A DNA stretch of 18,841 bases from JBAUHN01 sp049680295 (lineage in GTDB: Bacteria > Pseudomonadota > Alphaproteobacteria > Rhodobacterales > Rhodobacteraceae), in NCBI GenBank assembly GCA_049680295.1, contig JBAUHN010000221.1:1-18841 (forward strand), written 5' to 3'. The position numbers and the translations under genes were made by a program. The notes beneath the pieces were generated by a model that was not told the origin of the DNA, ran no database searches, and saw nothing but the letters and a program-made list of their open reading frames with translations. Shown piece after piece: positions 6,372 through 12,993 of this stretch. How positions within the stretch are numbered: the stretch's first letter is position 1; the number at the start of each line of letters is the position of its first letter.

Positions 6372-7331
6372 ATGACCGCAATGCGTATTTTGGCCATCGA
6401 CAATGATCCTTTGATTTTGGATCTGCTGTGTTTGTGTTTGCCGGGCAAGGCGGGCCATCAGGTGATCCGCGCGCCCGATGCAAAGTCGGCGCTTGAGGTG
6501 ATCAATAACGCAGATGATCTGATCGACTGCTTTTTGGTCGATATGGAATTGCCCGGGCTGGATGGCATCGGCATGTGCCAGACGATCCGCGCCCAGACCC
6601 AATATGGGGCGACGCCGATTGTGGTGATGACGACACAAAATGACGGTGACATCCTTGAACGCACCGTCGCTGCGGGTGCCACTGATTTTGTGAGCAAACC
6701 GTTTGACAGCATGGAACTCAGCGCGCGTGTCACTTTGGCCGGTATTCTGAACGCATCGCTGGCGCGCGAACATGAAAGCAAACAGGCGTTGCACGATCTG
6801 ATGCATGTGCCTTTTGACGACGCGTTTTCGCTGGGGCATGTGGATGGCATTTCCGACATCAATGCGATGGAAAACCAATTGCTGCGCATGGGGGGAGAGC
6901 CTGAGCCGATGACCTTGTTCGCGATTGAAGTCCAAGCGGCTGAGGCGCTTTATCAATCCGGCCCATCCCCCGCATTCCGCCATTACCTGGAGGCGATTTC
7001 CGAGGCTGCAGCCGCTTGTCTGGCCGGGCGGCCGGTATTGCTGTCCTACGGGGGACGCGGGATATTTGTTGGCGCCCTGCAGGGTGGCGCCGACGCGAGG
7101 CTGCCCGATCTGCAAACGGATCTGGACGCGAAGCTGAAAGAGATCTGGAGCACGACCGGCACAGCGCCGGATGTGGTGATCACGCCCGTTTCGAAACAAC
7201 GCATGTGGACCGGCCTGTCCGCCAGCGACATGCTGCGCGGCTATCTTGCCCCGCAGGCAGTGTCGATGCGGAAAGATGGCGCGCGCGGGCATGACGGCGT
7301 GGTCAAACTGCAGAGCAGGTCAGCGCGGTGA
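6372..7331 (+). CDS. Response regulator with degenerate GGDEF-like output domain
   Basis: Cytoplasmic signalling protein, 319 aa. Residues 4-125 form a CheY-like receiver: acidic pair D10/D12 in LAIDNDP, phospho-acceptor D57 in FLVDMELPGLDG, T87 in VVMTTQND and K109 in FVSKPFD. Residues about 165-300 resemble a diguanylate cyclase fold: LFAIEVQ stands where LLLDIDHF is expected, and SYGGRGIFV (225-233) where RYGGDEF is expected. The catalytic Asp/Glu are gone, so it should not make c-di-GMP. It may bind a nucleotide or act through protein contacts. Start: ATG 6372 or ATG 6381 (GGGGA lies about ten bases before the latter). It is monocistronic, with no kinase gene beside it. The receiver is certain; the output domain is inferred by eye. 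Confidence 0.88.
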   Translation: MTAMRILAIDNDPLILDLLCLCLPGKAGHQVIRAPDAKSALEVINNADDLIDCFLVDMELPGLDGIGMCQTIRAQTQYGATPIVVMTTQNDGDILERTVAAGATDFVSKPFDSMELSARVTLAGILNASLAREHESKQALHDLMHVPFDDAFSLGHVDGISDINAMENQLLRMGGEPEPMTLFAIEVQAAEALYQSGPSPAFRHYLEAISEAAAACLAGRPVLLSYGGRGIFVGALQGGADARLPDLQTDLDAKLKEIWSTTGTAPDVVITPVSKQRMWTGLSASDMLRGYLAPQAVSMRKDGARGHDGVVKLQSRSAR

Positions 7332-7421
7332 AGGTGACCGATCTGCACGTGACTATTTATAGCGTTTCGCCTTCCGCGACCTGAAACCGTCTCCGCTGGA
7401 CAGTTCGCAAGGCAGCCAGTG

Positions 7422-7441
7422 ACCCGCGGTCGGGTATTTGT
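7422..7441 (+). terminator. Weak terminator-like hairpin after the response regulator
   Basis: ACCCG (7422-7426) pairs with CGGGT (7431-7435) around a CGGT loop, followed by ATTTGTTGTG. The stem is short and the T-tract interrupted, so termination may be partial. Confidence 0.3.
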
Positions 7442-7449
7442 TGTGATGC

Positions 7450-7480
7450 AGAAAGCGAAAGGGCTGTCCGAAGACAGCCC
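7450..7480 (-). terminator. UUCG-loop terminator of the small - strand unit
   Basis: A perfect 8-bp stem, GGGCTGTC (7461-7468) with GACAGCCC (7473-7480). Read on the - strand the loop is C(TTCG)G, the extra-stable tetraloop, and the stem is followed by TTTCGCTTTC. It lies four bases past the stop codon of the 31-aa ORF (7485-7580), which strongly suggests a transcript ending here. Confidence 0.75.
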
Positions 7481-7484
7481 AATG

Positions 7485-7580
7485 TCATCGAAAAGTGTCG
7501 ATGAGCATCAGTGCGAGAGCAATAGTCGCGACTATGTCACGATACTTCACTCGCCCTTTCAACTTAGTCAAGAAACGCAT
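7485..7580 (-). CDS. Small membrane protein (31 aa), unrecognised
   Basis: Tiny ORF MRFLTKLKGRVKYRD followed by a hydrophobic stretch IVATIALALMLIDTF, which looks like a single membrane helix behind a positively charged N-terminus, an architecture common among bacterial small membrane proteins. AAGG lies eight bases before the ATG. A strong terminator follows the TGA after four bases, and a perfect palindrome lies 20 bases upstream of the start. It is too short for ordinary gene finders. I do not recognise a family and assign no function. The combination of charge/helix pattern, ribosome site and terminator makes it more credible than a chance ORF. Confidence 0.55.
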   Translation of the reverse strand: MRFLTKLKGRVKYRDIVATIALALMLIDTFR

Positions 7581-7600
7581 GGCATTAGCCTTTTTGCGAT

Positions 7601-7630
7601 GCTCGACCGGTCGAGCGATTTCACTCGCTC
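7601..7630. repeat. Perfect palindrome and overlapping hairpin upstream of the 31-aa ORF
   Basis: GCTCGACCGGTCGAGC (7601-7616) is a perfect 16-bp palindrome. GAGCGA (7613-7618) also pairs with TCGCTC (7625-7630), so the two stems compete for 7613-7616. This could be a protein-binding site or an intercistronic RNA structure close to the ribosome site of the downstream ORF. Confidence 0.6.
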
Positions 7631-7729
7631 AGTATTTATATCCCGCCCTTATAACGGCGGTTCGGTCTGCTCCTATGTACACTTGGAGCTCCCAATCGAC
7701 GACCCCCCGCTCAGGTTATTCTTGGCCAT
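7629..7729 (-). pseudogene. Tiny ORF (33 aa if read with a -1 shift at a G6 run)
   Basis: On the - strand, AGGA lies eight bases before ATG (7729). The reading MAKNNLSGG reaches a run of six Gs (complement of 7703-7708). In the starting frame it stops after 18 codons. One base back, or with one extra G, it continues as VVDWELQVYIGADRTAVIRA and GYKY to a TGA at 7629-7631. The second frame has protein-like composition but no good start of its own. It could be a homopolymer error, a recent frameshift, slippage at the G run, or coincidence. No family is recognised. Confidence 0.3.
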
Positions 7730-7737
7730 GCCAAGAG

Positions 7738-7886
7738 TCCTGCCGGACCGCCTTAGCCGGTCCAGGCTAAGGACCGACATAGCACCGCTAAGCGCTTACA
7801 ACATTCGGGCCAACACAGCGTTATGCCTCCGGAGAGGGGCGCAGGTCGGCCTCACGGTGCGTTGAGCACCTCCGCTGCCACTGCTA
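7738..7886 (-). ncRNA. Structured leader RNA of the small - strand unit
   Basis: The stretch between the inferred promoter and the first tiny ORF folds well. GGTGC (7856-7860) pairs with GCACC (7866-7870). TAAGCGCTTA (7789-7798) is a perfect palindrome. CCTTAGCC (7751-7758) pairs with GGCTAAGG (7765-7772). GGTCC (7759-7763) can instead pair with GGACC at 7745-7749 or 7771-7775, so alternative folds exist just upstream of the AGGA ribosome site (7738-7741). It resembles a cis-regulatory leader; no known riboswitch class was recognised. Confidence 0.4.
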
Positions 7887-7926
7887 TACATAGTAATCGA
7901 TACCCTATCCGTCAATAAATAGGGTA
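7887..7926 (-). promoter_or_regulatory. Sigma70-type promoter overlapped by a perfect operator-like dyad
   Basis: On the - strand, TTGACG (7910-7915) and TATGTA (7887-7892) are separated by exactly 17 bases. A perfect inverted repeat ATACCCTAT-N10-ATAGGGTAT (7900-7908 / 7919-7927) is centred on the -35 box. The arrangement suggests a promoter repressed by a dimeric regulator. No regulator gene lies next to it. Confidence 0.6.
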
Positions 7927-8011
7927 TTGTTCGCGCCTAAGTTGCAATCGAGTGCGAACGCGCCTGCTGGGCAGACGCTGCCTCGCACCCGTCCGAAAAT
8001 TGCAAAGCGAT

Positions 8012-9667
8012 TTATCGAACGAACTTCTTATGCTTCAACCGTTTTGGCTCCAACGCATCGGCACCCAGGCGACGTTTCTTGTCTTCTTCGTAATCGGTAA
8101 ATCCGCCTTCGAACCATTCCACATGGGCCTCGCCCTCGAACGCCAGTATATGGGTGCAAATCCGGTCGAGGAAAAACCGGTCGTGGGAGATAACCACGGC
8201 GCAACCGGCGAAATCGACCAGCGCGTCCTCTAACGCGCGCAGGGTTTCGACGTCGAGATCGTTGGTCGGTTCATCCAGCAGCAGCACGTTGCCGCCTTCT
8301 TTCAGCAAACGCGCCATATGCACGCGGTTGCGTTCACCGCCCGACAGCAGGCCGACTTTTTTCTGCTGATCGCCGCCTTTGAAATTGAACGACGAACAAT
8401 AGGCGCGGGAATTGACTTCGGCGTCGCCCAGCTGGATCAGCTCGGCCCCACCCGAAATGGCCTGCCAGACGGTTTCCTCAGCGGCCAGATCATCGCGGGA
8501 CTGGTCCACATAGCTAAGATCGACGGTATCGCCATATTCGATGCTGCCTGCGTCGGGTTTTTCCTGACCTGTCAGCATCTTGAACAGCGTCGATTTACCG
8601 GCACCGTTGGGGCCAATCACACCGACAATCCCGCCGGGCGGCAGGTTGAAATCCAACCCGTCGATCAATTGTTTGTCGCCCATGTGTTTTTTGAGGCCCG
8701 CAACCTCGATCACCTTGTTGCCAAGGCGTGGGCCGTTGGGAATGACGATCTGCGCGCGGGTCAGTTTTTCACGTTCAGACGTTTCGGCCATTTCATTGTA
8801 GGAATTGATCCGGGCCTTGGATTTGGCCTGCCGCGCCTTGGCGCCTTGCCGCATCCATTCAAGCTCGCGCTCCAGTGTTTTTTGCTTGGATTTGTCTTCG
8901 CGGGCTTCCTGGCTCAGACGTTTGGCCTTTTGCTCCAGCCAGTCGGAATAGTTGCCCTCATAGGGAATACCTTTACCGCGATCCAGTTCCAAAATCCACG
9001 TGGTGATGTCATCCAGAAAATACCGGTCGTGGGTGACGATCAGAATTGTTCCTTTGTAATCAATAAGATGCTGTTGAAGCCAAGCGATGGTTTCGGCGTC
9101 AAGGTGGTTGGTTGGTTCATCCAGCAGCAGCATTTCCGGCGCTTCCAACAGCAGCTTGCACAAGGCGACACGGCGCGCTTCACCGCCGGACAGATCGTTG
9201 ATGTTGGCGTCATCGGGTGGGCAGCGCAAGGCCTCCATGCTGACGTCGATCTGGCTGTCGAGGTCCCACAGGTTTTCGGCGTCGATCTGGTCTTGCAGGG
9301 CGGCCATTTCATCGGCGGTTTCATCGGAATAATTCATCGCCAACTCGTTATAGCGATCCAGAATGGCCTTTTTGCCTGCAACGCCGAGCATCACATTTTC
9401 GCGTACCGTCAGCGATGTATCTAGTTTGGGCTCTTGCGGCAGGTAGCCCACTTTGGCGCCTTCAGCGACCCAGGCCTCGCCCTGAAATTCAGTGTCGAGA
9501 CCGGCCATGATTTTCATCAGCGTCGATTTACCGGCACCGTTGACGCCGACCACACCGATTTTCACACCGGGCAGGAAATTCAGGTGGATATTCTCAAAGC
9601 ATTTCTTGCCACCGGGGTAGGTCTTGGAAACGCCGGACATGTGATAGACGTATTGATAGGCGGCCAT
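8012..9667 (-). CDS. ettA: Energy-dependent translational throttle protein EttA (ABC-F)
   Basis: ABC-F ATPase, 551 aa, that binds the ribosomal E site and gates the first elongation step according to the ATP/ADP ratio; it has no membrane part. There are two nucleotide-binding domains: Walker A GVNGAGKST (41-49), LSGGE (159-163), Walker B with D183/E184 and VTHDR; then Walker A GPNGAGKST (352-360), LSGGERNR (441-448), Walker B with D465/E466 and ISHDR. Between them is the charged linker (about 245-320, WMRQGAKARQAKSKAR). The arm region about 85-135 is present, as in EttA, and the length matches (about 555 aa in E. coli). Start at 9667 (MAAYQYVYHM) is chosen for the AGGA ribosome site; the frame is open to 9727. 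A candidate promoter is TTGATA-N17-TATTGC (complement of 9707-9735). Confidence 0.96.
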   Translation of the reverse strand: MAAYQYVYHMSGVSKTYPGGKKCFENIHLNFLPGVKIGVVGVNGAGKSTLMKIMAGLDTEFQGEAWVAEGAKVGYLPQEPKLDTSLTVRENVMLGVAGKKAILDRYNELAMNYSDETADEMAALQDQIDAENLWDLDSQIDVSMEALRCPPDDANINDLSGGEARRVALCKLLLEAPEMLLLDEPTNHLDAETIAWLQQHLIDYKGTILIVTHDRYFLDDITTWILELDRGKGIPYEGNYSDWLEQKAKRLSQEAREDKSKQKTLERELEWMRQGAKARQAKSKARINSYNEMAETSEREKLTRAQIVIPNGPRLGNKVIEVAGLKKHMGDKQLIDGLDFNLPPGGIVGVIGPNGAGKSTLFKMLTGQEKPDAGSIEYGDTVDLSYVDQSRDDLAAEETVWQAISGGAELIQLGDAEVNSRAYCSSFNFKGGDQQKKVGLLSGGERNRVHMARLLKEGGNVLLLDEPTNDLDVETLRALEDALVDFAGCAVVISHDRFFLDRICTHILAFEGEAHVEWFEGGFTDYEEDKKRRLGADALEPKRLKHKKFVR

Positions 9668-9706
9668 ATTAGAATTCCTGACTGTGGGAAGTGACGATTT
9701 GCGCCT

Positions 9707-9735
9707 GCAATATCCTTCACAGACCACAATATCAA
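9707..9735 (-). promoter_or_regulatory. Candidate promoter of ettA
   Basis: Read on the - strand, TTGATA (9730-9735) and TATTGC (9707-9712) are separated by 17 bases and lie about 40 bases upstream of the ettA start. The -10 matches only moderately. It lies in the 215-bp divergent spacer shared with nadD. Confidence 0.35.
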
Positions 9736-9882
9736 ACGGTGTCAGGCTGTGGGGCCGAAATATTCCGTTGCCAGTGGCGGTATAGACCGATCCGTCCGGT
9801 GATTTTGCAAGGCTTGGCCGTAATGTCGGGCGGCGTTTGGATTGACAAAAGATGCCGCACAGCTTTCAACCGATTGTGCATC

Positions 9883-10542
9883 ATGACCCAAAGGCAGCTT
9901 CACGTGTCCGACAAGTTCCCCATTGCGCGACCCGGCCAGACGATTGGGCTGTTGGGGGGATCATTTGATCCGGCGCATAAGGGCCACGTTCACATCACGC
10001 GTGAAGCTTTGAAACGGTTTGGGCTAAGTCAGGTATGGTGGCTGGTCAGCCCCGGTAATCCGCTGAAAGAACGGGGGCCCGCGCCATTGGATCAACGCAT
10101 GAAACGGGCGCGGGCATTGATGCAGCATCCGCGCGTCAAGGTAACGGATATCGAGGCCTATTTAGGCACACGTTACACTGCGCAGACGCTGCGTGTCTTG
10201 CGCCAGCGGTACATCGGGGTTCGATTTGTCTGGCTGATGGGTGCAGACAATCTGGCGCAGTTTCACAAGTGGCAAGACTGGCGCCAGATCATGGACACTG
10301 TTCCCGTGGGCGTCCTGGCACGCCCTGGTGACAGGATTTCCGCCCGGATGAGCCGCGCTGCGACCTTGTACCAAAACTATCGGATCAGCGCGTGGGCGTC
10401 GCATTTGCTGGCGCAATCGAATGCGCCTGCGTGGTGCTTTGTGAATGTGCCGATGTTGGCGCTTTCGTCATCTGCAATTCGGGCGCAGGGCGGGTGGACA
10501 TCGCCGGACGACGACCATGTCCTTGATCGGCCACACGAATAA
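9883..10542 (+). CDS. nadD: Nicotinate-nucleotide adenylyltransferase
   Basis: Converts nicotinate mononucleotide and ATP to deamido-NAD in NAD biosynthesis; cytoplasmic, 219 aa from the chosen start. The nucleotidyltransferase signature GGSFDPAHKGH (25-35) contains the HxGH motif, followed by WWLVSPGNPLK, the FVWLMGADNL and FHKWQDW segments, and SSSAIR near the C-terminus (the ISSTxIR-type motif). The ORF is open from 9691, but the first recognisable family residues begin just before PGQTIGLLGGSFD, so ATG 9883 is preferred. No clear ribosome site is visible there, and a TTGACA at 9842-9847 could be part of the promoter. It is followed by the dacB-like gene after 17 bases, a probable two-gene unit. 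Confidence 0.93.
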   Translation: MTQRQLHVSDKFPIARPGQTIGLLGGSFDPAHKGHVHITREALKRFGLSQVWWLVSPGNPLKERGPAPLDQRMKRARALMQHPRVKVTDIEAYLGTRYTAQTLRVLRQRYIGVRFVWLMGADNLAQFHKWQDWRQIMDTVPVGVLARPGDRISARMSRAATLYQNYRISAWASHLLAQSNAPAWCFVNVPMLALSSSAIRAQGGWTSPDDDHVLDRPHE

Positions 10543-10559
10543 TTGGAAAAGAGACGGTT

Positions 10560-12098
10560 GTGTCAACACGCGGGGTCGGGTTAATTCAGGCTATGACTGG
10601 TGATTTTACACGACGCGGATTTTTAGCCGGACTATTAAGCAGCGCTGCCTTACCTGCATTTTCAGGCGCACCGGAGCAATCGCTCCGTCCAAAACTGCGC
10701 GGCGGCAAGATTGCCAAAGCGCAGGCGCGCGGCGCGGAAGAAATTATTTCCAAGGCAAATCTGGCTGGCCGGGTGATGTATGCTGTTGCGGACGCTAAAA
10801 CCGGGCTGCTGCTTGAAGGGCGAAACCTGCGCGATGGCACCCCGCCCGCCAGCGTGACCAAAGCGCTCACGGCGCTTTATGCTTTGGATGAACTGGGTGC
10901 GTCACACCGGTTTGAGACCCGGCTGCTGGCCACCGGGGCGGTCAAGGACGGGATCATCAAAGGTGATCTGGTGCTGGGCGGCTATGGCGATCCGACGCTG
11001 GATACCGACGGTCTGGCCGAGATGGCGGCGGCGTTAAAAAAGTCCGGTATTCGCGGCGTGACCGGGAAATTTGTCATCTATCAGGGTGCGCTGCCGTTCG
11101 TGCAGTGCATTGACCCGGCGCAGCCAAACCACGTTGGATATAACCCCGCTGTGTCTGGAATAGCCCTAAATTTCAACCGGGTGCATTTCCAGTGGAAGCG
11201 CGCAGGCGCGGATTATGCGATCACAATGGATGCCCGCACCGCCGCCGTGCGCCCAGATGTGGCGATGGCACGGATGCGCGTCGTTGACCGGAAATCGCCA
11301 ATATACGCTTACGCCAGTTCCGCGGCCCGCGAAGATTGGAGTGTGGCACGCCATGCATTGGGCAAGGGTGGTGCACGATGGTTGCCGGTGCGCAAACCGG
11401 CGCTTTATGCAGGCGATGTGTTTGCCACTTTGGCGCGGTCGCATGGGATTGTGCTGGCCAAGCCGACGTTGGCCAAAACCGCCCCCGGCGGGCGGCTTTT
11501 GGTGCGGCGGCAAAGCGACAGGTTGCAGGATATTCTGCGCGGAATGCTCAAATACTCCACCAACCTGACGGCCGAAATGATCGGGATGTCCGCCAGTAAG
11601 CATCGCAACCCCGACATCCGGACCCTGAGGGCGTCTGCCGCTGAAATGAACCGTTGGGCCAAAGACAGGCTTGGCCTGTTGTCACCTGCGCTGGTAGATC
11701 ATTCAGGCCTTGGCAGCACCAGTAAACTAACGGCCGATGATATGGTTAAAGCACTGGTCAAAGCGAATGCAAACCAGACGCTGCGCCCGATCCTGAAACC
11801 CGTCGCATTGCGCGATGGCGATGGGCGGCCCAACAAAGACCATTCCGTCAAGGTAGATGCCAAAACCGGAACGCTGAATTTTGTGTCCGGTCTTGCAGGC
11901 TACATGACCGGAACCGATGGCACCGAGCTGGTTTTTGCGATTTTTGCGGCAGACCATGAAACCCGTGGAAAACTATCCAAGGCAGAACGAGAGGCCCCAA
12001 AAGGGGCCAAAGGATGGAATCGTCGGGCCAAAGTCATGCAGCAAGATTTGATCGAGCGCTGGGACACGCTTTACGGCAACCATGGCGAAACACAGTAA
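10560..12098 (+). CDS. dacB: D-alanyl-D-alanine carboxypeptidase/endopeptidase, PBP4 (DacB) family
   Basis: Periplasmic penicillin-binding protein of peptidase family S13, 512 aa, that trims or cuts peptidoglycan cross-bridges. The three active-site motifs are present: SVTK (98-101) with the nucleophilic Ser, STN (333-335) and KTG (435-437). A large insert lies between the first and second motifs, as usual in this family. The N-terminus contains TRRGFLAGLLSSAALPAF, a twin-Arg signal peptide. The start is either GTG 10560 (preceded by AAGAG) or ATG 10593, which would place the twin-Arg closer to the N-terminus. It converges on the VOC gene with only 13 bases between the stop codons and no clear terminator. 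Confidence 0.93.
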   Translation: MSTRGVGLIQAMTGDFTRRGFLAGLLSSAALPAFSGAPEQSLRPKLRGGKIAKAQARGAEEIISKANLAGRVMYAVADAKTGLLLEGRNLRDGTPPASVTKALTALYALDELGASHRFETRLLATGAVKDGIIKGDLVLGGYGDPTLDTDGLAEMAAALKKSGIRGVTGKFVIYQGALPFVQCIDPAQPNHVGYNPAVSGIALNFNRVHFQWKRAGADYAITMDARTAAVRPDVAMARMRVVDRKSPIYAYASSAAREDWSVARHALGKGGARWLPVRKPALYAGDVFATLARSHGIVLAKPTLAKTAPGGRLLVRRQSDRLQDILRGMLKYSTNLTAEMIGMSASKHRNPDIRTLRASAAEMNRWAKDRLGLLSPALVDHSGLGSTSKLTADDMVKALVKANANQTLRPILKPVALRDGDGRPNKDHSVKVDAKTGTLNFVSGLAGYMTGTDGTELVFAIFAADHETRGKLSKAEREAPKGAKGWNRRAKVMQQDLIERWDTLYGNHGETQ

Positions 12099-12111
12099 GG
12101 TTTTGCTTGTG

Positions 12112-12993
12112 TCAGCAGGTTAGAAACCGCAGCACGGTGTTCGCAGTCAATCCTGCATTTTGCAGCGCATATCCGTTTTCAATCTGGCGAAACCCGAGAT
12201 TTGATTTTTTGATAAACGCCAGACAGGTTTCCGCGTCCGTCATGGTGAGATCCATCCCCGCAATGCAGGGCAGCGGATCGTCGCGCAAAGCGTTTGGCAA
12301 GGGCCCGATCATGCGTTCAAACGCGTCAGCGTTCATCAACCGGAGGACACCGTTTGCGGTTTGAAACTGAAAACCGCCGTCAAATTCAAGAGGCTCAGAA
12401 TACAGCCCGCCAAAGCGTGCCTTCAGGCGCGGATGAAACCGGTCATCAGCCAGAACATTGACACCGCAAATTCCATTCACCTTGTTGGGGTGCGCCAGCC
12501 AGTCCGGCACATAGATCAGATCAGGGCGGTGCTGCTGGCATAAAAATATCGACAGGCGAGGAAATTCGCGATCGGGAAGCAACGCAAGCGTTGTCTTTGT
12601 TTTACCAGTCGTCCCATCCGGCAATGTCACGTCGCGGCCAAACTCCAGATGGCCCGCAACGGCGAACCCGGCAGCTTGCGCATATCGCGCGTCCGCATCC
12701 GAATGGGTGCTGTGCAACGCGGTCAGCGCCACACCTTCGCGTACCACAAGGTGGTCGTGGACATGACGCCCAAATCGGAAATCCCCTGCGGGCACCTTGT
12801 CCAGAAGCGTGTTATCATAGATGCCCATGATTTCGATCAGACAACCGTTAAACATCGCAAGACTGGTGCTGGTGCCCCATGGATGCTTGCCGATTGCGGT
12901 CATGTTGAACCCAAGCGATATCAACCGCGCGCGCAGCCCTTCAATGTCATGCGTGGCCAGTAACGGGTGATCAATCCCAAAAGACGCGTTCAT
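12112..12993 (-). CDS. Glyoxalase-like (VOC superfamily) protein
   Basis: 293-aa protein with the look of the Glyoxalase_3-like branch of the vicinal-oxygen-chelate superfamily. It begins FGIDHPLLATHDIEGLRARL with a candidate metal-ligand His at residue 9, then GFNMTAIGKHPWGTST and LIEIMGIYD, followed by a second half with similar spacing. Metal-dependent VOC enzymes include glyoxalases, dioxygenases and isomerases; the reaction here is not known. It is the last gene of the leftward operon, its ATG overlapping the stop of the acetyltransferase gene (ATGA, 12990-12993). Translation therefore probably depends on coupling, as no strong ribosome site is seen. The context suggests it acts on a product of the racemase/dehydrogenase pathway (inference). 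Confidence 0.8.
   Translation of the reverse strand: MNASFGIDHPLLATHDIEGLRARLISLGFNMTAIGKHPWGTSTSLAMFNGCLIEIMGIYDNTLLDKVPAGDFRFGRHVHDHLVVREGVALTALHSTHSDADARYAQAAGFAVAGHLEFGRDVTLPDGTTGKTKTTLALLPDREFPRLSIFLCQQHRPDLIYVPDWLAHPNKVNGICGVNVLADDRFHPRLKARFGGLYSEPLEFDGGFQFQTANGVLRLMNADAFERMIGPLPNALRDDPLPCIAGMDLTMTDAETCLAFIKKSNLGFRQIENGYALQNAGLTANTVLRFLTC

Noticed and set aside
6165..7292. 375-codon open frame on the - strand
   Set aside because: It lies opposite the response-regulator gene, whose receiver motifs are unmistakable; the - strand product is rich in His, Arg and Gln with no domain, a typical shadow frame.
7419..7865. 148-codon open frame on the + strand
   Set aside because: No ribosome site or domain. 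It runs antisense through the terminator, dyads and tiny ORFs of the - strand unit, which explain the sequence better.
7461..7930. tmRNA, SRP RNA, RNase P RNA or 6S RNA
   Set aside because: I looked for their conserved cores (tRNA-like CCA end and tag frame, SRP tetraloop domain, RNase P core) and saw none; the stretch is kept only as a structured leader with tiny ORFs.
8318..9424. 368-codon open frame on the + strand
   Set aside because: It is antisense to ettA, which has two complete ABC domains; composition is that of a shadow of GC-rich coding sequence.
12088..12118. Weak hairpin between dacB and the VOC gene as a shared terminator
   Set aside because: The arms (ACACAG and CTTGTGT) match imperfectly and there is no T-run on either side.
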